Below, piece after piece: positions 28,689-38,148 of a DNA stretch of 64,000 nt. Position numbers and translations under genes: made by a program. The notes below the pieces were generated by a model, which saw nothing but the letters and a program-made list of their open reading frames with translations, ran no database searches and was not told the DNA's origin. The DNA lies in the NCBI RefSeq assembly GCF_028767125.1, contig NZ_JAKCWP010000007.1:1-64000 (forward strand), read 5' to 3'. Position 1 is the first letter of the stretch. Every line of letters begins with the position of its first letter. This DNA is from Chelativorans sp. YIM 93263 (lineage in GTDB: Bacteria; Pseudomonadota; Alphaproteobacteria; Rhizobiales; Rhizobiaceae).

Positions 28689-28888
28689 TCGGGAGGCTAG
28701 AGCGATCAAGCCTGGTTGACGACGGGCGTTGTGCTGATCCGAAGTAAACTCATCTCGCTGAAGATACGCTGTCTGGAAGCGGATATCAGCAAGTCGAAGC
28801 TGCCGTTGCGAGCGCCCATTGCTTTTGCCTTCTCGCCTTCGCTGATAGGATCATGCCGAATGGCAGACATGTTGAGCGAGAGAATTCT

Positions 28889-29682
28889 ATGCTGACGGCC
28901 CGTGAGCCCAGGAATATGGCAACAAGGCTCGTTGTAGACCAGCTGCGTTTCGGACCCAACGGCGGATGGATACGAGACGCTTTTGCCTTCGGGGCGAGCG
29001 CAGATCATTTTCAGTCTGTCAGGACATCCGCTTCGCGAGCATGACCCCGACGATGATGACCGGCATCGGGGATCAGGCGCGCTGCATGTGTTTCAAGGCC
29101 CTTCGACCTTGCCTCGCCGTATTTCGCGCAAGCCCCAGATTTCGGCATGCGGGGCCAGTTTCCAGCCCGGCGGAGCCGGCACGGTCTTCGGGCCAATCCA
29201 CACCACCACCGACCACGTGGTCGATCTTACGCAGTTTTGGGGCGGTGATGCCGCTCGTCTCGGAGACCGGCTCCGAAACATCGAGACTCATCATACCAGG
29301 CTCGATCTGCTCGAAGACGAAATCGAAAGGCGAATTGGCGATACCTCGGCAATGGTGGCGCTCAATCGAGGGATTGAGCGCCTGAGAACCGGGATGGCGA
29401 TAAAGGACGTTTGCGAAGAGCTGGGGCTTTCGCCCTATGTCTTCAGAAAACTGTTCCTCAGAAATGTCGGCCTCACACCCAAGCGCTATTTGCGGATCGA
29501 GAGGTTCCGGACGACGATCAACCGACTGACGCCGGCTGCGTCTCTGTCGGATTTGGCGTTCGACGCGCTATTCTCGGACCAGTCGCACATGCGAGGTCGA
29601 ACATTTTTCATCGATGACGCCTGGCCGCCTGCGTGCGAGCATTCGACCCTATGTGGGGCACGTGTTGGATCCGGTTCCTTAG
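28889..29682 (+). pseudogene. AraC-family regulator, frameshifted in at least two places
   Basis: Pieces of one AraC-type protein lie in three frames. First, ATG 28889 begins MLTAREPRNMATRLVVDQ. Second, from about 28962 another frame reads DGYETLLPSGRAQIIFSL, then FQPGGAGTVFG and a HTH (AIKDVCEELGLSPYVFRKLF...SDQSHM). Third, after about 29590 a further frame reads EHFSSMTPGRLRASIRPYV and stops at TAG 29680-29682. Each junction falls where the family sequence continues in the new frame, so this is a decayed gene and not three genes. Original target is unknown. Confidence 0.75.
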
Positions 29683-29752
29683 TTTTTGTTCAAGACGTGC
29701 TCCGGTCCGCGCAGCTATCTTTTGTCATCCGATGACGCGGAAGGAGATCGTC

Positions 29753-29875
29753 ATGTCAACAGCCCATGTCTCAAGAGGAGCCATTCCACCAGCGATCGTC
29801 CGAGGTGTCAGCGAAGGTCATATTCGCGGCCCGTTCGGACATCTCTGGGCGCTGAGCCAGGAGGTGGCAGGATGA
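29753..29875 (+). pseudogene. Short VOC/PhnB-like remnant with internal deletion
   Basis: A 40-codon frame from ATG 29753. The beginning (STAHVSRGAIPPAIVRGVSE) resembles the N-terminus and the end (GPFGHLWALSQEV) the C-terminus of a PhnB/glyoxalase-like protein; the middle, about 90 residues in intact members, is missing. The stop overlaps the start of the next VOC gene (ATGA), so its translation may still feed that gene. Confidence 0.55.
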
Positions 29876-30225
29876 CCGTTCGGCGCATCGTCGCGAATAT
29901 CGCTACAGACAGCGTTTCGGATGTTCGGAAGTTCTATTCCGACTTGTTCGGGCTCGATGTCGTCATGGATCTCGAATGGATCGTCACGCTGGCGTCACGC
30001 GAAACGACAATCCCCCAGATCAGCATCCTTAGTGAAGGCGGTTCGGGCGCACCTGTACCCGACCTGTCGATTGAGGTTGACAATGTGGAGGAGGTGTATC
30101 GTTGTGCGAAAGAGATGGGCTGCAAGATCGTCCACGATCTGACCGACGAACCGTGGGATGTTCGACGTTTCTTCATCGCTGATCCGACCGGAAAGCTGCT
30201 CAACGTGCTTTCACATGCTCGCTAG
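29872..30225 (+). CDS. VOC (glyoxalase/bleomycin-resistance) family protein
   Basis: 117 residues from ATG 29872, preceded by GGAGGTGGCAGG. One VOC fold of two beta-alpha-beta-beta-beta modules: RRIVANIATDSVSDVRKFYSDLFGLDVV, then VDNVEEVYRCAKEMGCKIVHDL and RRFFIADPTGKLLNVLSH. Likely a small dimeric metal-dependent or sequestering enzyme. Substrate is unknown. Translationally coupled to the truncated VOC remnant before it. Confidence 0.85.
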   Translation: MTVRRIVANIATDSVSDVRKFYSDLFGLDVVMDLEWIVTLASRETTIPQISILSEGGSGAPVPDLSIEVDNVEEVYRCAKEMGCKIVHDLTDEPWDVRRFFIADPTGKLLNVLSHAR

Positions 30226-30447
30226 CATTAGTCTGCAATGCGAGACGCTGACCACCATAGAGTGCCTTCCGCTGCACCTGAGCAAATGAAGTCTCGCCTA
30301 CAAAGTACGTTTCTGCACCAATGACAATATAATGACCGAAAAGCAACTAACGTATCACTTTGCAATCATATCCACGCTCTATCAGTACACTTCGGCCGAA
30401 AGCTAAAGAAGATCCTTGCTAGGCGGCCTGCAGCTTTATCCCTACAC
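30226..30447. other. Non-coding stretch after the VOC gene
   Basis: Nothing convincing seen. An AT-rich patch at 30290-30370 precedes the autotransporter remnant. Confidence 0.4.
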
Positions 30448-30815
30448 CTGAATACCTTCGTCTACGACAGCGGAACTTCTGCTGGTGAGCTGACAGACCT
30501 CGACGGTAACAACAATCTCACTTTGCCGGAGAACGAGACAGGAACGCTCGCAGGCGATGTTTCTTTCGGGGTCGGCATCGACACAATCGAGATGCGTTCC
30601 TGTACGACCGACGTCAACCAAGGCGGCGGTGACCACGCGTTCGCGATTTCGGCGGCACGGTCACAGGCAACCGTCGTAGGGCGGCGGCGCAGACATTTTC
30701 GAGATGACCGGCGGCCGCATCCGCCGTATTAACATGAAGCGCGACGACAGCACCTGCGACATCTCGGCGGCATGATCGGCGGCAATATTATGGCGTCCTA
30801 CGAAGAAATGGGGGT
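30448..30815 (+). pseudogene. Autotransporter passenger remnant
   Basis: From about 30448 the translation LNTFVYDSGTSAGELTDLDG ... GTLAGDVSFGVGIDTIEM matches autotransporter passengers of the 'GDGDDxFxxxGGxIxGNI' repeat type. Later bases continue the repeat in other frames (GGGADIFEMTGGRIR, then SGGMIGGNIM). Stops and frameshifts break it, and there is no start codon with a ribosome site. It is a fragment of a second autotransporter lying directly before the split one. Confidence 0.55.
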
Positions 30816-30823
30816 GGGGGATT

Positions 30824-33310
30824 ATGCTGTCACAAGCCAAAAGCAACCCGTTGAAGGATTTCGTTACGGCTCTAGGGGCCGTACTTACCGCTCTTACGGT
30901 GGCACTCGCCTTTCCGCAGGAAGCAATGACGCAGTCTGCTGCCCCGACGATCAGCGGAATCTCCCCGGCCAACGGCACGACGGAGGGGGGCACCTCCGTC
31001 ACGATCACCGGCACCAACCTGACGGGCGCCAGTGCCCCAACCTTCGGCGGCGCGAAGGCAACGAGCTACACGGTCGACAGCGACACGCAGATCACGGCGG
31101 TGACGCCGGCCCATGTGTCGGGTGCTGTCGATGTGGCGGTGATCACGTCCAGCGGCAGCGAGACACTATCGGGCGGCTTCACCTATGTGGCGCCGGTGAC
31201 GCTGTCGATTGCCGACGTCACCGTATCCGAGGGCGATGACTTCACCGGTGCCACCTTCACGGTGTCGCTCAGCCAGGCTGCCGGTGCCGGAGGGGTGACC
31301 TTCGACATCGCGACCGCGGACGGCACCGCCAGCGATGGCAGCAATTACTCGGCCAGCAGCTTGACCGGCCTGTCCATTCCTGCGGGCAGCAGCCTCTACA
31401 GCTTCACCGTCCAGGTAATCGGCGACACGATCAGTGAAGCGGATGAGACGTTCTTCGCCAACGTCACCAATGTCTCCGGTGCAACGGTGAGTGACGGCCA
31501 AGGGGCGGCAACCATCCGCGATGACGATCCGCTCCCACAGCTTTTTATCACCAGAACGGGGGGCATCGAGGGCAACACCGGCACCAGCAGCCGCGTGTTT
31601 GAAGTAACCCTTACCCCGGCAAGCGGTCAGCCGGTGAGTGCGTCGTTCGCAACCGTGGACGGCACCGCATCTGCAGGGAGCGACTACGTTGCCAACAGCG
31701 GCACCATCAATTTTGCGCCGGGCTCGACCTCTGCCGAGATCACGGTAACGATCAACGGCGATCTCACGATCGAACCCGATGAGAACTTCACCGTCGAGCT
31801 GAGCGATGCGGTCGGCGCGACGCTCACCATGGACGGAGTTGGCACCATCCTCAATGATGACTTTCCGGCCCCGATGATCACCGATATCGCGCCGGCGACA
31901 GGCACGACGGCTGGCGGCACCACGGTGACCATTACCGGCACCGAACTGACTGGTGCAACGGCCGTGACTTTCGGCGGCACGGCGGCGAACAGCTTCACAG
32001 TGGATAGCGCCACCCAGATCACGGCGACGACGCCGGCTCGTGCGGCGGGTGCGGCCGACGTAGTGGTTACGACCCCCGGCGGCAGCGCCACGGCGACCGG
32101 CGGCTTCACCTATGAGGTACCGGCCCCGACGCTCAGCAGTATCAATCCAAACGCCGGTCCGGGGGCGGGCGGCACGACGGTCACTATTGCCGGCACCGGC
32201 CTGACAGGCGCGACTGCGATAAGCTTCGGGGGTACACCCGCAACGAGCTTCACAGTAGACAGTGCCACCCAGATCACGGCGACGACGCCAGCCCATGCAA
32301 CCGGAACGGTTGATGTGACGGTGACCACACCGGGTGGCAGCGACACGCTGACTGACGCTTTCGCCTTCGTGGCGCCTCCGACGATCACTGGCATCGCGCC
32401 GACGGCCGGCTCGTCGGTTGGCCGCACCCACGTCATTATCACCGGCGCTGATCTGGCCGGAGCGACGGTCGTCACCTTCGGCAGCACTGCGGCACGCTTC
32501 ATACAGGAAGGTCCCGCTCAAATAAGCGCCACCGCAGACCCCCATCCGGCCGGAGCGGTCGATGTGACGGTAACCACTCCGGGCGGCAGCGACACGTTGA
32601 CGGGCGGCTTCACCTATGTCGAGCCCTCTTCGGCACCAATCGTTTCGAACGTAAGCGGGCCGGCGGATGGCACCTACAAAGCCGGTGATATACTGACCTT
32701 CACCGTCACCTATGATCAGAATGTCGGGGTGAGGGGGAGCCCCAGTCTTTCCCTTGAGCTCCGCGGCGCTGCGCGGTCTGCTTCCTATGCAGCGGGAGAT
32801 GCCTCGAACAAGCTTACATTTTCCTACGTTGTTCAATCCGGCGATCTGGCCCCAAGCGGAATCGGTCTGGGGCCTTCAATTTCCCTGAACGGCGGCTCGA
32901 TCTACAACGGCGCCCGAACCGATGCCAATCTCACTCTTAACGGGGTGCCTGACCTGAGCTCTGTATTGATCGATGCGGTAGCGCCAACGGTAGTCTCGAC
33001 GGCTTTCAGCGGCAGTCCGGCACCAGATGCAACCGCGGTTGATTTCGTGGTGACGTTCTCGGAGCCAGTCACTGGTGTCGATTCATCGGATTTCACACTG
33101 GCCACAACAGGGTCCGCCACTGGGTCGATCTCGGCTACCTCCACCTCTGATAATGTGACCTACAACGTCTCCGTAAACGCGATCTCCGGCATCGGCACGC
33201 TGCGCCTTGATGTCCTTGCCGACTCAATCGTCGATGCCATCGGCAATCCGCTGGCTGCTGACTTCTCTTCTGGAACCCCATGGACCCGCGGCAGTTCGAC
33301 CAACGCGTAA
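30824..33310 (+). CDS. Modular autotransporter, 5' half (gene split by in-frame TAA)
   Basis: 828 codons from ATG 30824 to TAA 33308-33310. Extended signal region (FVTALGAVLTALTVALAFPQEAM), then four IPT/TIG-type Ig modules (each with GGT.VTITGT.LTGAT..TFGG and DSATQITATTPA), two Calx-beta-like modules ending in IRDDD and ILNDD (calcium-binding type), and an Ig-like domain (VSGPADGTYKAGDILTFTV) followed by VAPTVVSTAFSGSP. The frame continues without shift past the stop into the next entry, so the original protein had about 1,936 residues. As it stands the product would be secreted across the inner membrane but has no barrel. Confidence 0.75.
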   Translation: MLSQAKSNPLKDFVTALGAVLTALTVALAFPQEAMTQSAAPTISGISPANGTTEGGTSVTITGTNLTGASAPTFGGAKATSYTVDSDTQITAVTPAHVSGAVDVAVITSSGSETLSGGFTYVAPVTLSIADVTVSEGDDFTGATFTVSLSQAAGAGGVTFDIATADGTASDGSNYSASSLTGLSIPAGSSLYSFTVQVIGDTISEADETFFANVTNVSGATVSDGQGAATIRDDDPLPQLFITRTGGIEGNTGTSSRVFEVTLTPASGQPVSASFATVDGTASAGSDYVANSGTINFAPGSTSAEITVTINGDLTIEPDENFTVELSDAVGATLTMDGVGTILNDDFPAPMITDIAPATGTTAGGTTVTITGTELTGATAVTFGGTAANSFTVDSATQITATTPARAAGAADVVVTTPGGSATATGGFTYEVPAPTLSSINPNAGPGAGGTTVTIAGTGLTGATAISFGGTPATSFTVDSATQITATTPAHATGTVDVTVTTPGGSDTLTDAFAFVAPPTITGIAPTAGSSVGRTHVIITGADLAGATVVTFGSTAARFIQEGPAQISATADPHPAGAVDVTVTTPGGSDTLTGGFTYVEPSSAPIVSNVSGPADGTYKAGDILTFTVTYDQNVGVRGSPSLSLELRGAARSASYAAGDASNKLTFSYVVQSGDLAPSGIGLGPSISLNGGSIYNGARTDANLTLNGVPDLSSVLIDAVAPTVVSTAFSGSPAPDATAVDFVVTFSEPVTGVDSSDFTLATTGSATGSISATSTSDNVTYNVSVNAISGIGTLRLDVLADSIVDAIGNPLAADFSSGTPWTRGSSTNA

Positions 33311-33313
33311 CTT

Positions 33314-36300
33314 GTGGCTCTCGTGCCAAGCGCTGGTACTCTCGATCCAGCCTTTGCCGCTGGCACTCTCGGTTACACCATTGCGGTTGCCAACAGCATC
33401 GACACCATCACGCTGACGCCCGCGGCCGACGACGCCAATGCGACGATCACCGTGGATGGACGACTCGTGATTTCCGGCAGCGAAAGCCAGGCGATTTCGC
33501 TTTCGATGGGATCGACGGCAATACCGGTCACTGTCACTGCCCAGGACGGCGTCACCACCCAAACCTATACGGTAATAGTCACCCGCGCCGAACCTGACGA
33601 GATCGTGGCCCGCGATTTCACGGTCGAAGTGCCTTATGGAGCCTCCCTGGTGAGCGTTAGTTTCGCCGATCATGTCGATGGCTCCAATCAGGGATTTGGC
33701 GTCGAGTTTAGTGACATATCGGCGATGCAGAATTTTGAGGGCGGCATTCGAGAAAGTCCGAACCCCAATTTCCGTTGGACTTTTAGGGGTGAAGGCTTTG
33801 TTCAGGGTGGAACGGTCCGGTACTTCACTTGCGCAGAATATAGCACGTGGTGTGCACGAAGAGGTCCGGGAGCCGTAATGACCCTGGTCGTGACAGGTGC
33901 CCCCGCAGCGCCTATCGTTTCCTCCGTCACCGGACCTGCCAAAGGCACCTACAAGGCTGGCGACGATCTAACTTTCACCGTCGTTTTCGACCAGCCTGTG
34001 ACGGTGACGGGAACACCGGGCCTGTCGCTGGATATCGGTGGCGCGGCGCAAACCGCTGCCCTGGTCGCCGGCAGCGGCACAGATACCCTCAGCTTCCGTT
34101 ACACCGTCCAATCTGGCGATTTCGCTCCGAGCGGAATTGACCTTGGACCTGCAATCTCGCTGAATGGCGGCACAATCGAGAGTTCTGGCGGAACCGCTGC
34201 CAATCTGACGCTCAACAACGTTCCGGATCTAAGTGGGATGCACGTGGATGCCGTGGCGCCGATGGTGCTTTCGAGCACGGTGGGCGGCACTCCGGCACCT
34301 AATGCAACTACGGTTTATTTCGTAGTCACGTTTTCCGAGCCGGTCACAGGTGACGATGGCGCGGATTTTGAGCTCACCACAACGGGGTCCGCCACAGGGA
34401 GCATTAGTGACATCTCCACGGCGGATAACATCACCTACGATGTCACAATCAATGGAGTATCCGGTGTCGGCACGTTGCGCGTTGACGTGCTGAATAATGG
34501 ATCGATTGCCGACGCGGTCAGCAATCCGCCGGCTGTTGGCTTTACATCTGGAGCGCTCTGGACACGCGGCGGTTCGGCCGATGCCGACCTGTCGAGCCTC
34601 GTCCCAAGCGCCGGTACACTTGATCCCGCCTTCGATTCGGACACCTCCAGCTATTCGATCGCTGTTGACAACGAGGTTGAAACGATCAGCTTCACGCCGG
34701 CAGCGTCTGATCCGAACGCCACAATCATCGTCAACGGGCAGACCGTCAACTCCGGCAGCGCCAGCCCCGCGATCCCGCTCGCGATCGGAGCCAACACAAT
34801 CACCGTCGCCGTCACGGCCGCTGATGGAGGGACGAGACAGACCTACACAGTCGTTGTGACCCGTGCTGCCTCCTCGAATGCGGAGCTTGTCGGGCTGGTC
34901 TCGAGCGCTGGGACGCTCGATCCGGCCTTCGACGCCAACACCTTCAGCTACACGATCGCAGTCGGCAAAGAGGTCGAGATGCTAACGCTGACGCCGACTG
35001 CGGCTGAACCAAACGCCGCGATCACCGTAAACGCACAGACGGTCGCCTCCGGCACCGCCAGTCCGGCCGTCGTGCTGCCGGCTGGCTCGACTTCGATCCC
35101 CGTTGTTGTAACCGCGCAGGACGGCACAACCACCCTCACCTACTCCATCAGCGTCGAGCGGGCGCCGTCGGTGCCGACCGTCGCCTCCCGGACGGTCGAG
35201 ATTTATGCCGGCGAGACGGCCAGCGTGGAACTGACGGAAGGCGCGACCGGTGGGCCGTTCACAGACGTGGCGATCGTTGACGTTTCGGACGAGGACGCCG
35301 GGGTGTCCCGTATCGAAGAGGACGGCCAGAGTTACCGGCTCATCTTCGAATCCAGCCCGACTTATGCAGGCACGTCGAGCGTACGCTACACGTTGTCCAA
35401 CGCCGCCGGTCCCTCGGCGCCCGGCATTATCACCTTCAATGTCCTGGCGCGGCCCGATCCCTCGCAGGACCTGGAGGTGATCGGCCTCTTAACGGCGCAG
35501 GTCGTTGCAGCCAAGCGGTTTGCCGAGGTCCAGACCCGTAACTTTAATGACCGCCTCGAGCAGTTGCACGACGAGGGCGACCGGCGCAGCAACAGTATGA
35601 ATGTTCGCCTGAGCTTTGCGCAGGAGCAGGACCCAAGCAATCTCGAAATCCAGGAACTGATCGACAACTCGCGCCACGCCGCCGCGGGCGATCTCGACGA
35701 GCGCGCCCCCGGGCTCCTCGGCTATGGGCCGCATGGCCTCGGTGGCTCCGGCGCTCTGGCGGCTGCGGAGGACCTGTCCTCGGTGCCCTCTTCAGATGTA
35801 GGTGGCATTGATCTCGGGGACTATGCGGTCTGGTCTGGCGGATTCGTCAATTTCGGCGAGCGCGACGGCACAATTGATCTGGAATACACCAATGTCGGGA
35901 TCAGTGGCGGCATCGATTATCGCTTCACGAGCCAGTTCATCGGCGGCTTCGGCGTCGGATACAGCCGTGACAAGACCGACGTCGGCGAAAACGGCACCGA
36001 AACCAGCGCCAACGCCTACAGCGCCGCAATCTATGGCAGCTACAAACCCTTCGAGAACTTCTTCCTCGATGGACTGATCGGCGGGAGCTGGCTCGATTTC
36101 GATAGCACTCGCTATATCACGACGAGCAGAGATTTTGCCACTGGTAGCCGCTCCGGCCATCAGCTCTTCGGTTCGGTGACTGCAGCCTACGAGATCCGCG
36201 ACGAGACCTGGCTCGTCTCGCCCTACGGTCGGGTTGAGCTCTCCCGTTCCTGGCTCAACGGCTTTACCGAGGACGACGGCGGCATGTTCGCGCTTCGTTA

Positions 36301-36634
36301 CAGCGATCAGCACGTCGACACGCTGTCAGGTGTGCTCGGGATGCGGACAGACTATACCTTCGTGCTGGACTGGGGCACCCTCACCCCCGGCGTGCGGGTG
36401 GAATACACCCACGATTTCGCGGGTTCGAGCCGCGTAGGTCTCGGCTACGCCGATCTCGACGGCCTGCCCTATGTCTTTGAGTTTGAGCCGACCGGCCAGA
36501 GCTATACGACGCTCCGCCTTTCATTTGATGCCGAACTCCCTCAGGACTGGTCGGCCGTGCTCGACTACCGCACGTCTTTTGGCAGCGATCAGCAGGATCA
36601 CGCCTTCGGCCTCGAGATCAGCAAGAGGTTCTGA
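33314..36634 (+). CDS. Modular autotransporter, 3' half with beta-barrel (split gene)
   Basis: 1,106 codons if begun at GTG 33314, one codon after the in-frame TAA and in the same frame. Contains cadherin-like/beta-sandwich repeats (LVPSAGTLDPAF...YTVVVTRA, three copies), another TYKAGDDLTFTV Ig module, a helical linker (FAEVQTRNFNDRLEQLHDEG) and a C-terminal 12-strand autotransporter barrel (SPYGRVELSRSWLNGF, TPGVRVEYTHDF, DYRTSFGSD...FGLEISKRF) ending in the aromatic residue needed for outer-membrane assembly. The GTG has no clear ribosome site or signal peptide, so this half is probably not exported. Confidence 0.75.
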   Translation: MALVPSAGTLDPAFAAGTLGYTIAVANSIDTITLTPAADDANATITVDGRLVISGSESQAISLSMGSTAIPVTVTAQDGVTTQTYTVIVTRAEPDEIVARDFTVEVPYGASLVSVSFADHVDGSNQGFGVEFSDISAMQNFEGGIRESPNPNFRWTFRGEGFVQGGTVRYFTCAEYSTWCARRGPGAVMTLVVTGAPAAPIVSSVTGPAKGTYKAGDDLTFTVVFDQPVTVTGTPGLSLDIGGAAQTAALVAGSGTDTLSFRYTVQSGDFAPSGIDLGPAISLNGGTIESSGGTAANLTLNNVPDLSGMHVDAVAPMVLSSTVGGTPAPNATTVYFVVTFSEPVTGDDGADFELTTTGSATGSISDISTADNITYDVTINGVSGVGTLRVDVLNNGSIADAVSNPPAVGFTSGALWTRGGSADADLSSLVPSAGTLDPAFDSDTSSYSIAVDNEVETISFTPAASDPNATIIVNGQTVNSGSASPAIPLAIGANTITVAVTAADGGTRQTYTVVVTRAASSNAELVGLVSSAGTLDPAFDANTFSYTIAVGKEVEMLTLTPTAAEPNAAITVNAQTVASGTASPAVVLPAGSTSIPVVVTAQDGTTTLTYSISVERAPSVPTVASRTVEIYAGETASVELTEGATGGPFTDVAIVDVSDEDAGVSRIEEDGQSYRLIFESSPTYAGTSSVRYTLSNAAGPSAPGIITFNVLARPDPSQDLEVIGLLTAQVVAAKRFAEVQTRNFNDRLEQLHDEGDRRSNSMNVRLSFAQEQDPSNLEIQELIDNSRHAAAGDLDERAPGLLGYGPHGLGGSGALAAAEDLSSVPSSDVGGIDLGDYAVWSGGFVNFGERDGTIDLEYTNVGISGGIDYRFTSQFIGGFGVGYSRDKTDVGENGTETSANAYSAAIYGSYKPFENFFLDGLIGGSWLDFDSTRYITTSRDFATGSRSGHQLFGSVTAAYEIRDETWLVSPYGRVELSRSWLNGFTEDDGGMFALRYSDQHVDTLSGVLGMRTDYTFVLDWGTLTPGVRVEYTHDFAGSSRVGLGYADLDGLPYVFEFEPTGQSYTTLRLSFDAELPQDWSAVLDYRTSFGSDQQDHAFGLEISKRF

Positions 36635-36998
36635 CTGACGGACTGCAACGGGCGCAGCATAACTGCATCCCAAACAAAGAATATGGGGGCAATGGCGCCA
36701 CCCTTGGACCTCTGCTGCTCGAAGCCCGCGCCATAGGCGAAAGGCTAGTCAGATCGGCAGGGCTTGCTGTCCCGATCTACTCACCCTGCTGCGCCAGTGA
36801 TGGCAGGATGGACACCGCCAGGGCTTACTGCACCGCGATGGATGGCTGAAGTCATTTGATGCGAACGGCAGCTCAGGGGATCGCCATTCCGAGTGTTAAA
36901 TGTCTCAGGTGGGGCGAAAGGCGTTAGATCAGGCGGATGGTGTCGGCGTGCAACGCGTCGATTCGAGCTTTTCTTGACCCTTCGCGCCGCGCTGCTCG
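36635..36998. other. Non-coding stretch between autotransporter and transposase remnant
   Basis: No gene recognised. A weak hairpin (AGATCGGCAGGGCTTGCTGTCCCGATCT, about 36752-36779) could act as a terminator, but it has no T-run. Confidence 0.35.
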
Positions 36999-37270
36999 GC
37001 CGCAACGACGCGATAGCCGACCGGCAGCAGCGAGCCGTTCCATTACCCTTGCAGGGCATTAAGATAACTGGCGCTCTGATGAAGCGGAGGCTCTGGCGCA
37101 GCTCGGTTGATTTAAGCGGCGTCTCTGCGGTGTCGCCCTGGCGGGCACTGCCGGAGCGTTTCGGCAACTGGAACAGCGTGTGGAAACGCTTCGACCGATT
37201 GAGCAAGGCGCATGCCCCTTACGAGTTCGACGTCAAGGTCTCGGTCGCCACGACCCTCAAGCCCTAAGCC
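36999..37270 (+). pseudogene. IS5-family-like transposase remnant
   Basis: The translation shows SPWRALPERFGNWNSVWKRF and DRLSKA, the typical N-terminal segment of IS5-type (DDE) transposases. It is joined directly to HAPYEFDVKVSVATTLKP, which belongs further into the catalytic domain of such enzymes. The sequence between them is missing and the ends are degraded. No terminal inverted repeats were found by eye. It marks an old insertion in this accessory zone. Confidence 0.6.
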
Positions 37271-37591
37271 GGAACCAGGGCGGCCTGTATTCGCAGGCCG
37301 TCCGTGAAGGGGCACCACTGGCTCTATATCTGTCCAATGGCGAAGCGTCTTCAGAGAAAGAAAAAAATTATGAGCGGGCCTCCTAACAGCGCTCCCCATA
37401 TGATGGCAGAGGGGAGAAAACTGCCGAGAAGGCGGAGAAAAGTCCTATAGGTCATGTTCTTGCCTAAGCTGGTGGTTGCAGTTCGTGTCCGCGCCGAATG
37501 TATCTGCGCTGTTCGAGAAAGCCGGTGGGTCAGGCTGTTCGGTCCTGTGGAGGGATTGTCTGACAAGGAGCAGCTCCGCCTCTGGAGTGTC

Positions 37592-37987
37592 TCAATGCCC
37601 CTCCCGCTGCTCGATGATCGATTGAAATTCCTCGGTGTCGAAGCGCAGCAGCACAACGCCTGCCTCGACCGCGTGCCCCTCGCGTGCGCGGATCTCAAGG
37701 ATCCAGCCTCCATCCTTCGCGTGCAAGGTGGCACGATTGATCGGCTCAAGTTCTCCGCTGACGCGCAGTCGCTCCACCATTAAAGTGGACTGGATGGTCG
37801 CGATCTCCAAAGGCGTGAGTTTGAGGGGGCGCTCGTGCTGGCGTGCCGCAGCCGCCTCTACGATGGTTTCCGGGCGCTCGTTTTCACCGATCGTTCGGTG
37901 TGCAGAATCGCTATAGCCGACAGCGAGATAGTCGGCTCCCAGAAGCGTTCCTGCCGGGGCCAATCTCATCGTCCATTTAACAGCCAT
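37592..37987 (-). pseudogene. Truncated RND efflux adaptor (membrane fusion protein) N-terminus
   Basis: From ATG 37987 (AAGGA upstream) the frame gives a hydrophobic start and then LRVSGELEPINRATLHAKDGG, EIRAREGHAVEAGVVLLRFD and EEFQSIIEQREGH, the lipoyl/barrel-sandwich N-terminal half of HlyD/AcrA-type adaptors. It stops after about 131 residues; intact proteins have about 350-400. Sequence past the stop (EAELLLVRQSLHRTE) still resembles the coiled hairpin, so this is a decayed gene. It is divergent from a two-component system that may once have controlled an efflux operon. Confidence 0.6.
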
Positions 37988-38054
37988 ACCGATGTTCCTT
38001 CGGGTAGTCGCGTCGCGCTTTCGCGACCGGGCATTCCCGTTGCTAGGCTTTAAC

Positions 38055-38108
38055 GATTGCAGCAGCATTACCTGATCGTCCTTCTATTCCCGCAATGCTG
38101 CTGCAATC
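38055..38108. repeat. 15-bp perfect inverted repeat in divergent promoter region
   Basis: GATTGCAGCAGCATT (38055-38069) is repeated as its reverse complement AATGCTGCTGCAATC (38094-38108), with a 24-base spacer. It lies between the truncated adaptor gene (minus) and the response regulator gene (plus), 41 bases before the latter's start. Candidate operator for a dimeric regulator. No T-run, so a terminator is unlikely. Confidence 0.6.
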
Positions 38109-38148
38109 TTGGCGGCAGACAAGGAGGAGGCGAGAAAGCGAAGGACGG

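Noticed and set aside
28706-28888. Minus-strand frame after uxuB
   Set aside because: No ribosome site or family likeness; most of the frame lies antisense to the AraC remnant.
31166-32836. 556-codon minus-strand frame over the modular autotransporter
   Set aside because: Length is a by-product of repeated Gly/Thr codons; composition is Arg/Gly-rich without motifs.
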